Source: Rossellomorea marisflavi | Lineage (GTDB): Bacteria; Bacillota; Bacilli; Bacillales; Bacillaceae_B | Length of the DNA: 46,161 bases | Direction of reading: 5' to 3' | Assembly: GCF_001274775.1 (NCBI RefSeq) | Contig: NZ_LGUE01000004.1 | Location: 1 to 46,161, forward strand | In this document: positions 34,563-43,198 of the stretch, piece after piece | How positions within the stretch are numbered: the first letter of the stretch is position 1 | Layout: each line of letters begins with the position of its first letter | The notes under the pieces: model-generated | Told to the model about the DNA's origin: nothing | Database searches by the model: none | The model's input: only the letters and a program-made list of their open reading frames with translations | Made by a program: the position numbers and the translations under genes

Positions 34563-35291
34563 TTAATCCATGCTTTCATTCAACGGATTGATCCGCTTAT
34601 CTCCCAGTTTGATTCTGGCGTTGAGCAGATGCCTCTTCATATAGTAAGCTGCTGCTTTCTCATCCTGCCGTTCAATGGCCTCATAGATCTTCACGTGCTC
34701 TTCATAGATTTGCTGCCTCTTCCTGGCGAGGCCGACATTCTGCTTCAATGAAAAGGTCAGAGCCCTCTCGTAGAGTCCCCTAAGCCCCTCGACTGATTGC
34801 AGGAGGAAGCGATTCCCCGAAGCTTTCACGATTTCATGGTGGAAAGCGAAGTCTGCTTCGGATCCGACAGACGTTTCGTCTTCCATCTTTTCTGCGAACA
34901 GATCAAGCGCCTTCCGGATAGCCTCCAGTTCATCTTCACTCCTCCTCATGGCTGCAAAAGAGGCGGCCTCGGTCTCTACGACGGTACGCATCTCCAGAAG
35001 GTCATAGACCTGATCGATATGGATGAAATCGAAAGTGACCGGATCGAGCATATTCGCAAGGTTTACCTCTCTCACGTAGCTCCCTCCACCTTGCCTCGAC
35101 TCTACCATCCCCCCTGCCTGAAGTACTCTCAGCGCTTCCCGTATCGGAGAACGACTGACCCCGAACATGCCTGCCAGTTCATTCTCAGATGGAAGCTTTG
35201 AATTCGGTGGGAATTCTTTATCCTTAATCATCCTTTTCAACTCATCAAGGACTTGTTCAGATACTTTTTTTCTTTCAATCGGTGATATCAT
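34563..35291 (-). CDS. GntR/FadR-family transcriptional regulator
   Basis: A 242-residue regulator. The N-terminal winged helix (KELPSENELAGMFGVSRSPIREALRVLQAGGMV-type, residues about 25-75) is followed by an all-helical FCD effector domain. The FCD metal ligands are suggested by the acidic DLLEMRTVVE helix, FHHEIV, and the final HV and H residues. FCD regulators usually sense organic acids such as lactate, glycolate or 2-oxoacids. It is the first gene of the 2-hydroxyacid operon. An inverted repeat before it also occurs before the TRAP transporter operon and is the likely operator. AAAGGAG precedes the ATG. Confidence 0.92.
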   Translation of the reverse strand: MISPIERKKVSEQVLDELKRMIKDKEFPPNSKLPSENELAGMFGVSRSPIREALRVLQAGGMVESRQGGGSYVREVNLANMLDPVTFDFIHIDQVYDLLEMRTVVETEAASFAAMRRSEDELEAIRKALDLFAEKMEDETSVGSEADFAFHHEIVKASGNRFLLQSVEGLRGLYERALTFSLKQNVGLARKRQQIYEEHVKIYEAIERQDEKAAAYYMKRHLLNARIKLGDKRINPLNESMD

Positions 35292-35313
35292 ATGAAAGCT
35301 CCTTTAGCGAACA

Positions 35314-35328
35314 ACTTGTATTACAAGT
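35314..35328 (-). promoter_or_regulatory. Putative GntR operator at its own promoter
   Basis: ACTTGT-ATT-ACAAGT is a perfect 6-3-6 inverted repeat. Together with TATAC beside it, a 22-bp stretch is shared, with one mismatch, with 38495-38509 in the other operon. TATACT next to it can serve as -10. Confidence 0.75.
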
Positions 35329-35385
35329 ATACAACATCCATCCTTCAATGGATAGAGTATTCAGAAAAATTTAACTTATAACACG

Positions 35386-35447
35386 AAAAGGATCCGGACA
35401 CCCTCCTTCATTACGTATGAATGAGGGCAAGTCCGGATCCTTTTTTT
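35386..35447. terminator. Bidirectional terminator between TRAP operon and gntR
   Basis: AAAAGGATCCGGAC pairs with GTCCGGATCCTTTT, and inside CCCTC-CTTCAT pairs with ATGAA-TGAGGG. The long, nearly perfect palindrome is flanked by T runs; in the minus direction it terminates the TRAP operon before the gntR promoter. Confidence 0.88.
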
Positions 35448-35474
35448 GAAGATACTACTTATCAGTCATATCCG

Positions 35475-37427
35475 TCACGCAGCCACTTCGTAGGAACTGC
35501 GCTTTTTGTGCGTCAGCACATGATACAGGATCGTCAAACCGCACACCACCAACCCTGCAGCGTCTGTCAGAAGGCCTGGCTTGATCAAAAGCAATGCCCC
35601 CATAAAGAGCAGGCAACGTTCAAGGAGTGCAAGCCTGGTAATCAGGAAATTCCCCAGTGAACTCGCAAGGGCGTACACCCCGATGGTACTCGTGATGACA
35701 ACGATGGCAATGGAAAACACACTCAGCAATTCCCCGTCTTGAGCCGGCTGTAAAAGAAGAATCGGGTTATAGGCGATCATAAATGGAATGATGAATCCCG
35801 GGAGTGATATCCTAAGCGCCTCCCAGGATGTTTGCATGGCGTTGGCCCTGGCAATTCCTGCGGCCGTGTATGAAGCGAGGGCTACAGGGGGCGTGATATT
35901 GGATAAGGCACCGAACCAAAACACAAAGAAATGGGCTGCAATGGGTGCTACACCAGCTGCTACAAGAGCCGGGGCAGCGGTTACGGCTACTACGATATAA
36001 AGCGCTGTTGATGGAAGACCCATACTCAGCACGATACAGGTAATCATCACGACAATGAGAACGAGCCAAAGCTTGCCACCTGTCAACTCTACAATGTTAA
36101 AGGCGAGCGTCGAACCGATGCCCGTCATCGTCACTACACAGATGATGATTCCAATGGCGGCACAGGCAATCCCCACCTGTATGGTCCCCCTGCCCCCGTC
36201 AATGAAGGCCTGGATCGTTTTCCTGAATGTGATCCTGGAGGTTTTGTCCTTTGCGATCCAGCTTGCAAGGATGACGGCCCCGATCCCGGAGAACCCAGCG
36301 AATAATGCCGTCTTACCTGCCAAAAGTGTTCCGATGACCACAAGGATCGGAATGAGGAGAACTCCTCTTTCCTTTAAGATTTTCACGACATCCGGTATAT
36401 TTTCTTTTGCAATACCTTTCAAACCTAGTTTCTTCGCTTCAAAATCAATGGCGAAGATCAAGGCGATATAGTATAGGAAGCTCGGGATGATGGCAGCCAG
36501 GATGACCGTTGTGTAAGAGATCCCGAGGAACCCGGCCATGATGAACGCCGCTGCCCCCATGATGGGAGGCATGATCATTCCTCCCGTGGAGGCCGCAGCT
36601 TCCACTGCTCCGGCTGTTTTTGGTTTCAATCCAATTGATTTCATCAAAGGAATGGTGAATGTGCCCGTTGTAGCCACATTGGCAACTGCCGATCCACTTA
36701 ATGACCCCGTCAATGCACTTGATAACACTGCGACTTGGGCAGGTCCTCCACGTCTTCTTCCGGCAATGGCCAGAGCAAGATCATTGAACAGTTGTGTCGC
36801 CCCACTCACGGACAGGAATGCACCGAACAGGATGAACATGACGATGAAGGTGGAAGCAGTAGAAAGCGTCAGCCCTAGGATTCCTTCCGTTGTCATATAA
36901 AGCCGGTACAACAGACGTTCGAGCGAGAAGCCTGCGTGACCGAATATCCACGGAAAATAGGTGCCAAACAGGGCATAGGCGATGGTGATGAGACAGAGGA
37001 TCGGAATGAAAGCGCCGACCGCCCTGCGCGCTGCCTCCAACAGGACGATGATCGTGATCCCTGCAAATACATAATCGATGGTAATCGCCTGTGAGGCACG
37101 ATCAACGTGAATAACAGAATAATTGAACAGAAGATACCCGATCCCCGCCAGAGAAAGACCGATAAAAATATAATCCGGGAGGGTGAAACGTGAATTGCTT
37201 GCCTTCTTTCCTGAAGGATAGAAAAAGAACGTTAGAAGTAAAAGTAGACCGAGGAAGATCAGATTCCGATAGATTTCCTGTATGTTGGATAAACCATTTG
37301 TATAGATGGCAAAGATCGAGAACAGCACGGCAACCGATCCGGCGATGGTCTTATATATGCCAGTCAGTTCCCTTGCCCCGCCCCCTGCTTCCTTGTCAAG
37401 ATTCACTGCTTCCGTATTCGTTGACAT
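35475..37427 (-). CDS. TAXI-type TRAP transporter fused permease (DctQM)
   Basis: A 650-residue membrane protein, the fused small and large membrane subunits of a TRAP secondary transporter of the TAXI class. Hydrophobic segments fill nearly the whole length (14-16 predicted). Family motifs include the repeated Gly-rich stretches GSLSGSAVANVATTGTFTIP and GGMIMPPIMGAAAFIMA. It uses a sodium gradient to import the ligand delivered by the binding protein. The in-frame GTG at 37436 is too close to GGAGGAA, so the ATG at 37427 is chosen. The binding-protein gene ends about 18 bp upstream. Confidence 0.93.
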   Translation of the reverse strand: MSTNTEAVNLDKEAGGGARELTGIYKTIAGSVAVLFSIFAIYTNGLSNIQEIYRNLIFLGLLLLLTFFFYPSGKKASNSRFTLPDYIFIGLSLAGIGYLLFNYSVIHVDRASQAITIDYVFAGITIIVLLEAARRAVGAFIPILCLITIAYALFGTYFPWIFGHAGFSLERLLYRLYMTTEGILGLTLSTASTFIVMFILFGAFLSVSGATQLFNDLALAIAGRRRGGPAQVAVLSSALTGSLSGSAVANVATTGTFTIPLMKSIGLKPKTAGAVEAAASTGGMIMPPIMGAAAFIMAGFLGISYTTVILAAIIPSFLYYIALIFAIDFEAKKLGLKGIAKENIPDVVKILKERGVLLIPILVVIGTLLAGKTALFAGFSGIGAVILASWIAKDKTSRITFRKTIQAFIDGGRGTIQVGIACAAIGIIICVVTMTGIGSTLAFNIVELTGGKLWLVLIVVMITCIVLSMGLPSTALYIVVAVTAAPALVAAGVAPIAAHFFVFWFGALSNITPPVALASYTAAGIARANAMQTSWEALRISLPGFIIPFMIAYNPILLLQPAQDGELLSVFSIAIVVITSTIGVYALASSLGNFLITRLALLERCLLFMGALLLIKPGLLTDAAGLVVCGLTILYHVLTHKKRSSYEVAA

Positions 37428-37445
37428 TGACTTCACTTCCTCCCT

Positions 37446-38456
37446 TTATTGTGCTTCCGGTGGAATCAATTCTTCCGGAATATCCAAACCAGCTTCTTTG
37501 AAATATTTATATGCCCCTGCATGGAGAGGGACCGTGACCCCGTCGAGAGCCGTTTCAAGCGTCATATCTTTTGCTGAACTGTGAACCTCGTACATTTCAT
37601 CCAGGTTTTCATAAAGGGTCTTTGTCAACAGATAGATGGTCTCTTCATCGATTTCCTTTGTGGTGGAGAGAAGATTAGGCTGCGCGATCGTTTGAATGTC
37701 TTCATCGATTCTCGGATACGTACCGCCCGGAATCGTATAACGATACCAGCTGTTCGAGACCTCATTGATCGCATCCAGTTCTTCATCCGTCACTTCAAGA
37801 ACAGTGGCTTTGACGTTGCTTGCGTACATATCCGTAACGGCGGAAATCGGTATGCCGGCAGGCAGTGATCCACCATCCAGACGCCCGTCCCTCATGGCGG
37901 ACACCGTATCGCTGTATCCGAGATACTCAGGGGAGATATCTTTTTTGGATAGGTCCAAACCTTCCATCATCACCAGCGTAGACTGTTCTGTACCGCTTGC
38001 CTGCGGTCCTACGGAAAACCTTGTTCCCTTGATATCCTCGATCGTTCCCGATTTTACCTTGTTATTCATGAGCACAAAATGTTCGACATTCGGCCACAGC
38101 ATGGCGACTGACCGAAGATCTTTATAGGGCTTGCCTGAGAACGTGCTCTCCCCTTCATAAGCCTGGGTGGAAATCAATCCTTGCAAAATGGCAAGCTGCG
38201 CTTCCCCTTCCCGGAGCAATTCAATGTTCTCAATGGACCCGGCAGACGATTGCCCGCTTGCTTGAACCTTTTCCCCTTTTAAATGGCTGCTCCAGATATT
38301 CGCCATCCCGACACCAATCGGGTAATAGGTTCCGCCCGTTGAAGCAGTCGCAACTGAAACGAACTTTTTCCCCTTGTTGCCTTCAGCGGTTCTGACCCCC
38401 ACCACCGCTGCAATGAAGATAAACACGACACTAAGGATGATCTTCCATTTCTTCAT
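37446..38456 (-). CDS. TAXI-family TRAP transporter solute-binding subunit
   Basis: A 336-residue extracytoplasmic binding protein. The N-terminus (MKKWKIILSVVFIFIAAVVG) is a signal or anchor helix without a lipobox cysteine. The TAXI signature ATASTGGTYYPIGVGMA is intact at about residues 36-53. Characterised TAXI proteins bind glutamate, glutamine or 2-oxoglutarate, and the adjacent L-2-hydroxyglutarate oxidase makes a C5 dicarboxylate or another 2-hydroxyacid the likely ligand (inference). It is the first gene of the transporter operon, with the shared operator and a cre-like site just upstream. Confidence 0.93.
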   Translation of the reverse strand: MKKWKIILSVVFIFIAAVVGVRTAEGNKGKKFVSVATASTGGTYYPIGVGMANIWSSHLKGEKVQASGQSSAGSIENIELLREGEAQLAILQGLISTQAYEGESTFSGKPYKDLRSVAMLWPNVEHFVLMNNKVKSGTIEDIKGTRFSVGPQASGTEQSTLVMMEGLDLSKKDISPEYLGYSDTVSAMRDGRLDGGSLPAGIPISAVTDMYASNVKATVLEVTDEELDAINEVSNSWYRYTIPGGTYPRIDEDIQTIAQPNLLSTTKEIDEETIYLLTKTLYENLDEMYEVHSSAKDMTLETALDGVTVPLHAGAYKYFKEAGLDIPEELIPPEAQ

Positions 38457-38478
38457 AAATGATTTCCCACCTTCCTTT

Positions 38479-38493
38479 ATGTAAGCGCTTCAA
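38479..38493 (+). promoter_or_regulatory. cre-like site (possible CcpA target)
   Basis: ATGTAAGCGCTTCAA matches the cre consensus WTGNAANCGNWNNCW with one mismatch near the end. It lies between the putative operator and the transporter start, suitable for roadblock repression by CcpA. Confidence 0.45.
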
Positions 38494-38494
38494 A

Positions 38495-38509
38495 ACTTGT
38501 AATACAAGT
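38495..38509 (-). promoter_or_regulatory. Putative GntR operator at the TRAP operon
   Basis: ACTTGT-AAT-ACAAGT is a perfect 6-3-6 inverted repeat, next to TATAC, matching the site at 35314-35328. Confidence 0.75.
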
Positions 38510-38559
38510 ATACAATAAGACAAGGTTAGACGAAAGAAAATTCTGACATTGAAACCAAA

Positions 38560-38592
38560 ATAAAAATGATCCCTGCTTTATCAGAGATCATT
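38560..38592 (-). terminator. Terminator of the 114-aa unknown gene
   Basis: On the minus strand AATGATC-CTG pairs with CAG-GATCATT around a short loop and is followed by TTTATTTT. Confidence 0.7.
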
Positions 38593-38623
38593 CATCTATG
38601 TGAATCCTTTTTACAGGAGAATT

Positions 38624-38968
38624 TTAGTACCATTGCTCCCAGTTATTTGATTTGATATACTTCTTGATCATTTGAATATCGGATTTCATCTTCTCGATAT
38701 CCGCGTTTACATTGACTGCGCCACGGTTCATCCGTTTGCTCATGACATTGTTCAGCATGGATGAGATATCGAAATTCTTTGCCATACCCAGGAGATTTTC
38801 CGTTGATCCCAGCCCTGTTCCCTTCATCAGGTTTTTCAGACTGTCTTCATTCATGATGGAATTCATCTGCTCCTTCAATGTATCCATATCGATGGATTGA
38901 CCTTGATCCTTCGATACTTTATTGATCATATCGAATAATCCTTCAAGTGGATTTCCTTTTTCGCTCAT
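38624..38968 (-). CDS. Hypothetical protein, 114 aa
   Basis: I do not recognise this gene. It encodes a soluble, Met/Asn/Lys-rich, mostly helical protein: an N-terminal amphipathic half (GNPLEGLFDMINKVSKDQG), a Gly/Leu-rich centre (GLGSTENLLGMAK) and a C-terminal helix ending in NNWEQWY. Ribosome binding site AGGGAGG precedes the ATG and a terminator follows, so it looks like a real single-gene unit. No cysteine, signal peptide or membrane segment is seen. The small membrane-protein gene at 39045-39206 is upstream on the same strand. Confidence 0.75.
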   Translation of the reverse strand: MSEKGNPLEGLFDMINKVSKDQGQSIDMDTLKEQMNSIMNEDSLKNLMKGTGLGSTENLLGMAKNFDISSMLNNVMSKRMNRGAVNVNADIEKMKSDIQMIKKYIKSNNWEQWY

Positions 38969-39044
38969 TCTCCATTCCTCCCTTCAAGGTCTTCTTAATA
39001 GCTCCTGAAGAAGGGAGCCTGTCCCATCTTCAGGAGTGTCATTC

Positions 39045-39206
39045 TTACAACTCGCCTACCACTAACAATACAAGTAGCGCAATTCCGATTACTAGTGCCG
39101 CAAGAGGGGCAATAGCAAGCGTGATAAGGAACGCAGCTACAAGAATCACCAACAAAAGGCTGTAGAAATCAAATTCAGTGCTCGGTTGAGATTTTGAGTA
39201 ACCCAT
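39045..39206 (-). CDS. Small membrane protein, 53 aa
   Basis: A 53-residue protein: 16 polar residues (MGYSKSQPSTEFDFYS) followed by a 35-residue hydrophobic stretch (LLLVILVAAFLITLAIA, then LAALVIGIALLVLLVVG) ending EL. This is either one long or two short membrane helices with a hairpin at PLAA. AAGGAGGTGACTGG is an excellent ribosome binding site. I recognise no family; similar short hydrophobic proteins are common in Bacillus. The 326 bp upstream to katE hold only the katE terminator and no visible gene. Confidence 0.7.
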   Translation of the reverse strand: MGYSKSQPSTEFDFYSLLLVILVAAFLITLAIAPLAALVIGIALLVLLVVGEL

Positions 39207-39435
39207 ATCCAGTCACCTCCTTGTTCTTTTCTAGTAAATCACCTTACAACGTTATTCTATGTAGAACTGGTAGTTTCGCATCTGATAGAAGCCTATTTCT
39301 AGTAAAACGGGCGAAAATAGACATCAGCATAGATTGAGAGGACTCCTTTGACGCTGGCCCCTTCAGATTGGGATAGGCACCTTTATCCATAATGAAAACA
39401 TATCAGTTTAGGTTCTTTCTGCTCATGAAACAAAT

Positions 39436-39483
39436 GAAAAACCCGAAAGCATGTGCCTGATCAGAGGCACTTGCTTTCGGGTT
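39436..39483 (-). terminator. Terminator of katE
   Basis: On the minus strand AACCCGAAAGCA pairs with TGCTTTCGGGTT, extended inside by GTGCCT with AGGCAC, and is followed by TTTT. Confidence 0.9.
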
Positions 39484-39532
39484 ATACTATGACTAAAACA
39501 CTTCTGTTCCAGTCTCACGATTTTTTTCTTAT

Positions 39533-41581
39533 TTAAACTACTTCACGATCCCAGTGGCGGTGTTCGGAAATGGCGGTGATGAAGCGTCTGGAGAAATCAT
39601 CTCCTCCATTCGTAACGACACCCGCACCTTCCTCGATACCGGCAGAAGCAAGCCATTCAGAACCTTCATGGACGGCACCGATCGGTTTGAAGTGGGAGAA
39701 TGCTTCCTTCACGAAATACTGTGTTTCATTAGTAAACTTCTTATCTACTTCGGTTCCACCGGCGAGGAAGATACTGTCGAACAGGACCGATTCCCCTGTA
39801 AGGAACGTATGATCCACTTCAACCTCCGCCCCGTCAGCTCCTTTGACAACACCGAGCTTTCCGGATATGATCTCCGGCTGCACCCCTTCTTCTTTAAGAG
39901 CGTTCAGGATGACGGATACTTCACTATTGAAACCTCCCGTCACGATCACACCGACTTTTCTGGTCTGAGGCTTCTTCTTCGTGTTTTCCTGGCTGAGTGC
40001 GGGAGATGATTTGGATACAGTAGAACCGGCATCCTCAGGAGCTTCAAGCCCGATCTGTTCCGCAAAGCCTGCTGCGAGTTCCTTACTGACGTTGGCAAAC
40101 ATGGCCACAATCTGCTTCCTTACGTCCACACTCTCCACTTTCCCTAGCTCAAAGCTGAACGCCTGGATGATGTGTTCCTTTTCCGGGCGGCTCATGCTGT
40201 TCCAGAACATCGTCGCCTGGGAGAAATGGTCTTTGAAGCTCTCACTCCTCGCCCTGACCTTATGACCCTCGACCTTCTCCTGGTAGTGGACATAGCCACC
40301 CTCCTCCGGACTTGCCGGTGCCGGGGTATTATTGGCGAGTGAGTTTTTGTGATAGCTCACCTGACCGCGGTTGATCGTCTGGCGGCCGTAACCATCCCGC
40401 TGATTATTATGGAACGGGCAGACAGGACGGTTGATCGGGAGTTCGTGGAAGTTCGGTCCGCCCAGACGGATGAGCTGCGTATCCGTGTAGGAGAAGAGCC
40501 TACCCTGAAGCAGCGGGTCGTTTGAAAAGTCGATACCCGGAACGACAGATCCCGGATGGAATGCCACCTGCTCCGTTTCGGCGAAAACGTTGTCCACGTT
40601 GCGATTGAGGGTCATCTTCCCGATGATCTTGACCGGTACATCTTCTTCCGGCCACAGCTTCGTCGGATCCAATACGTCGAAGTCGAAGTTGAATTCGTCT
40701 TCCTGCTTGATGAGCTGAACGCCAAGTTCGAATTCCGGATAGTCTCCGTTCTCGATGGATTCATAAAGATCGCGGCGATGGAAGTCAGGATCCTTCCCGT
40801 TGATCTTTTGTGCTTCATCCCACACAAGGGAATGTGTCCCGAGGACCGGCTTCCAGTGGAACTTCACAAAGTGCGCCTTCCCTTCATCGTTGACAAAGCG
40901 GAACGTATGGACGCCAAAGCCCTCCATCATGCGGAGACTTCTGGGAATGGCACGATCCGACATGGCCCACATGACCATATGCGCAGATTCCTGGTTGTTG
41001 GCGACGAAATCCCAGAATGTATCATGGGCTGAAGCCGCCTGTGGCATTTCATTATGAGGCTCAGGCTTCACCGCGTGGACGAAATCAGGGAATTTTATGG
41101 CATCCTGGATGAAGAAGACAGGGATGTTGTTCCCAACAAGATCATAATTCCCTTCTTCTGTATAGAACTTCGTGGCGAATCCACGGGCATCCCGCACGGT
41201 TTCAGCAGATCCCTTCGATCCTGCCACCGTGGAAAAGCGCACGAATACCGGCGTCTTCACCGACGGATCCTGAAGGAATTTCGCCATTGTATAGTCTTTC
41301 ATCGATTCATACACTTCGAACTCACCGTGTGCGGCATAGCCCCTGGCATGGACGATGCGCTCCGGGATCCGCTCGTGGTCAAAGTGTGTCATCTTTTCAC
41401 GGAAGTGGAAATCTTCGATCAGGGTCGGACCGCGTTCCCCCGCCTTGAGGGAAAATTCATCTTCCGATACCTTCAGGCCCTGATTCGTGGTGAGATGCTT
41501 ATCCTTATCATCCACACGGTACTGTTCCAGCTGTTCATCCTTGCTATTCCCGTTCACCTTGCCATGACGATCATTACTCAT
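39533..41581 (-). CDS. katE: Large-subunit (clade 2) monofunctional catalase KatE
   Basis: A 682-residue haem catalase, close along its length to B. subtilis KatE (686 aa). The distal His is in [12 protein letters not shown], the catalytic Asn in [11 protein letters not shown] and the proximal haem ligand Tyr in [10 protein letters not shown]. After the catalase core (to about 500) a C-terminal flavodoxin/GATase-1-like domain of about 150 residues follows ([24 protein letters not shown]), typical of clade 2. The ATG at 41581 is preferred to an in-frame GTG at 41599 because it aligns with the B. subtilis start. A sigma-B type promoter stands upstream, as expected for a general-stress catalase. 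Confidence 0.96.
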   Translation of the reverse strand: MSNDRHGKVNGNSKDEQLEQYRVDDKDKHLTTNQGLKVSEDEFSLKAGERGPTLIEDFHFREKMTHFDHERIPERIVHARGYAAHGEFEVYESMKDYTMAKFLQDPSVKTPVFVRFSTVAGSKGSAETVRDARGFATKFYTEEGNYDLVGNNIPVFFIQDAIKFPDFVHAVKPEPHNEMPQAASAHDTFWDFVANNQESAHMVMWAMSDRAIPRSLRMMEGFGVHTFRFVNDEGKAHFVKFHWKPVLGTHSLVWDEAQKINGKDPDFHRRDLYESIENGDYPEFELGVQLIKQEDEFNFDFDVLDPTKLWPEEDVPVKIIGKMTLNRNVDNVFAETEQVAFHPGSVVPGIDFSNDPLLQGRLFSYTDTQLIRLGGPNFHELPINRPVCPFHNNQRDGYGRQTINRGQVSYHKNSLANNTPAPASPEEGGYVHYQEKVEGHKVRARSESFKDHFSQATMFWNSMSRPEKEHIIQAFSFELGKVESVDVRKQIVAMFANVSKELAAGFAEQIGLEAPEDAGSTVSKSSPALSQENTKKKPQTRKVGVIVTGGFNSEVSVILNALKEEGVQPEIISGKLGVVKGADGAEVEVDHTFLTGESVLFDSIFLAGGTEVDKKFTNETQYFVKEAFSHFKPIGAVHEGSEWLASAGIEEGAGVVTNGGDDFSRRFITAISEHRHWDREVV

Positions 41582-41613
41582 TCTCTCAACCCTCTCCACC
41601 TGTTTTGTAATGC

Positions 41614-41630
41614 TGTTTACTATGTAAACA
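41614..41630. promoter_or_regulatory. Perfect 17-bp inverted repeat in the katE leader
   Basis: TGTTTAC-TAT-GTAAACA, 15 bp downstream of the sigma-B promoter -10 and 33 bp before the start. It could be an operator; the binding protein is unknown and it does not match the PerR box. Confidence 0.6.
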
Positions 41631-41644
41631 AATCCACTTACAAA

Positions 41645-41669
41645 CTACCCTTCCAGTGGAAGAATAAAC
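41645..41669 (-). promoter_or_regulatory. Sigma-B type promoter of katE
   Basis: On the minus strand GTTTAT (41664-41669) and GGGTAG (41645-41650) are 13 bp apart, close to the sigma-B consensus GTTTAA-N12-15-GGGTAT. Confidence 0.75.
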
Positions 41670-41713
41670 ATGGTCTTCTGGAGATATGTTCCTCTCCAGA
41701 TAATGTTTTCATA

Positions 41714-41742
41714 GAAAAAGAGACACCATTCAAAGGTGCCTC
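41714..41742 (-). terminator. Terminator of the GntR-ABC operon
   Basis: On the minus strand GAGGCACC pairs with GGTGTCTC around a 7-nt loop and is followed by TTTTTC. Confidence 0.7.
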
Positions 41743-41753
41743 CTTTCGTTGAT

Positions 41754-42458
41754 CTATTCATGCTCCCTTATCCATTCTACGGGACCGGATACAAGGGTTC
41801 CTTTAGGGACCGTGATATAAATGGCGTCGGTGCCTATGGAGGATTCAAACGATTCACCTCCAAAAGCGGTCACACCTTTAAACTGATTGGTCACAAAAGA
41901 ACCCGTATACTGATTGATGATAATCTCCTTATCGGGCTGACTTTTCACTGTCAGAACCCCCTCTTTAAAGGCTATTTTAGGAGAAGGTACTTCGCTCGTT
42001 ATATCCAGATTCTGAAGAACGCTACGGGATACGATATGCTTTACTGAAATCTCACCTGATTCTCCCCTGTCATCGACGATAATGAATGGATCGCCGTCTT
42101 GCCATCCCATCGTCTTGACATCGAACGATTTCTCTTTATTGGGAAAGTTCCATTCTTTTTGTAAAACAGCTATCGGTACCTGATCGATGGAACCCTCCAT
42201 CAGGCCGGTCATGAATTGATTGTAGTCGTCTTCACCTGTATAATCGGCTGCTTCATACCTTGTGTCCTTCATATGGTCTGGCAAGAATACGAATACGAGT
42301 ATGGAAGCAACCAGTATGATCCCATATACCAGCAAGATTTTTTCCGGTAAAATCCGTTTGCCTACCCCTGCAACCTTCGTCTTTTTGAGAGAAAAACCAA
42401 TAAGCACTGCAAGTAGGGCGATGATGAAGATGGGGAGTATAAGGCCAAGGACCATCAT
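41754..42458 (-). CDS. Membrane-anchored hypothetical protein of the ABC operon
   Basis: A 234-residue protein with two membrane helices (about residues 2-22 and 42-60) followed by a roughly 170-residue domain without recognisable motif, beta-rich and acidic, probably outside the membrane. I do not recognise the family. Its ATG overlaps the stop codon of the permease gene by 4 bp (ATGA), with GGAGGTGA upstream, so it is made together with the transporter and is probably an accessory component. Confidence 0.75.
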   Translation of the reverse strand: MMVLGLILPIFIIALLAVLIGFSLKKTKVAGVGKRILPEKILLVYGIILVASILVFVFLPDHMKDTRYEAADYTGEDDYNQFMTGLMEGSIDQVPIAVLQKEWNFPNKEKSFDVKTMGWQDGDPFIIVDDRGESGEISVKHIVSRSVLQNLDITSEVPSPKIAFKEGVLTVKSQPDKEIIINQYTGSFVTNQFKGVTAFGGESFESSIGTDAIYITVPKGTLVSGPVEWIREHE

Positions 42459-43198
42459 GATTTCACCTCCAAGCGATTTCCTGTTATCAGGTTAACCGCG
42501 AAAAGCGGAAGGCTGACGAGCAGGAACTTTCCAACGAATAGACTGAATGATGTCTCATCCAAAAAGAAGAGGAAAAGATCTTCTGTTAAGAATCGAACGC
42601 CCAACATAAATGAAGTGGTCATGGGGACGCCGATGACTATGGCAGGAATGATGAAGAGGAACAGCTTATTCATCTGAACCAGCATACCGCACGTATACCC
42701 TGAAAGGGCGAACAATATCAGGTACATACAAGTGCCAAGGATTCCTTGAATCGTCGGTGCCGCCCCCTCAAAAATAAACGCTGCATCCCTGAACAAAATC
42801 AACAGATCACGGAGTAAATAATCTGCACCGATCGCTGTGAGTGCCCCGATGATGGATATGATCAATAGACACAGCAGTGATGAAACCTGACTGGTCAGCC
42901 TGTTACTAACCATTAAAAAGTCACTGTATCGATACGCCTTCGTGGTTATGACGATGGCCGTCATGAACGACCAGATCATCGTGAAGACCAGGATCAGGTT
43001 CCCGGAATACCCATTCACCTCGAAGGAATAACCCATGGAAGAGGAGCCGACCGACCCACCGGTGCTCCCGAGGGACAATAAAAGCGCGACGACTTGAACA
43101 ATGATCATCGATGTATAAATCCCTCTATATGCCTTCAGCTTATACCGAAGCTGTTTCATGACGATGCTCCAAAATTCTGCCTTAGCGATAGACATCAT
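42455..43198 (-). CDS. ABC transporter permease (ABC-2 type)
   Basis: A 247-residue integral membrane protein with six predicted hydrophobic segments (from about residue 20 to the C-terminus) and no ATPase motif. It is the probable membrane partner of the ATPase encoded immediately upstream. The start is placed at the ATG at 43198 (or 43195) because AAAGGGGG lies just before; the longer frame extends into the ATPase gene, which it overlaps by 17 bp. Substrate unknown. Confidence 0.82.
   Translation of the reverse strand: MMSIAKAEFWSIVMKQLRYKLKAYRGIYTSMIIVQVVALLLSLGSTGGSVGSSSMGYSFEVNGYSGNLILVFTMIWSFMTAIVITTKAYRYSDFLMVSNRLTSQVSSLLCLLIISIIGALTAIGADYLLRDLLILFRDAAFIFEGAAPTIQGILGTCMYLILFALSGYTCGMLVQMNKLFLFIIPAIVIGVPMTTSFMLGVRFLTEDLFLFFLDETSFSLFVGKFLLVSLPLFAVNLITGNRLEVKS

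Noticed and set aside
39207..39435. Possible gene or small RNA between the 53-aa gene and katE
   Set aside because: No open frame with a start signal; a CATAGAATA motif resembles a sigma-K -10, but no matching -35 is found at the proper distance.
41054..41752. Plus-strand open frame of 232 codons opposite the katE 5' end and leader
   Set aside because: It runs across the katE promoter region on the other strand, without ribosome binding site or protein family.
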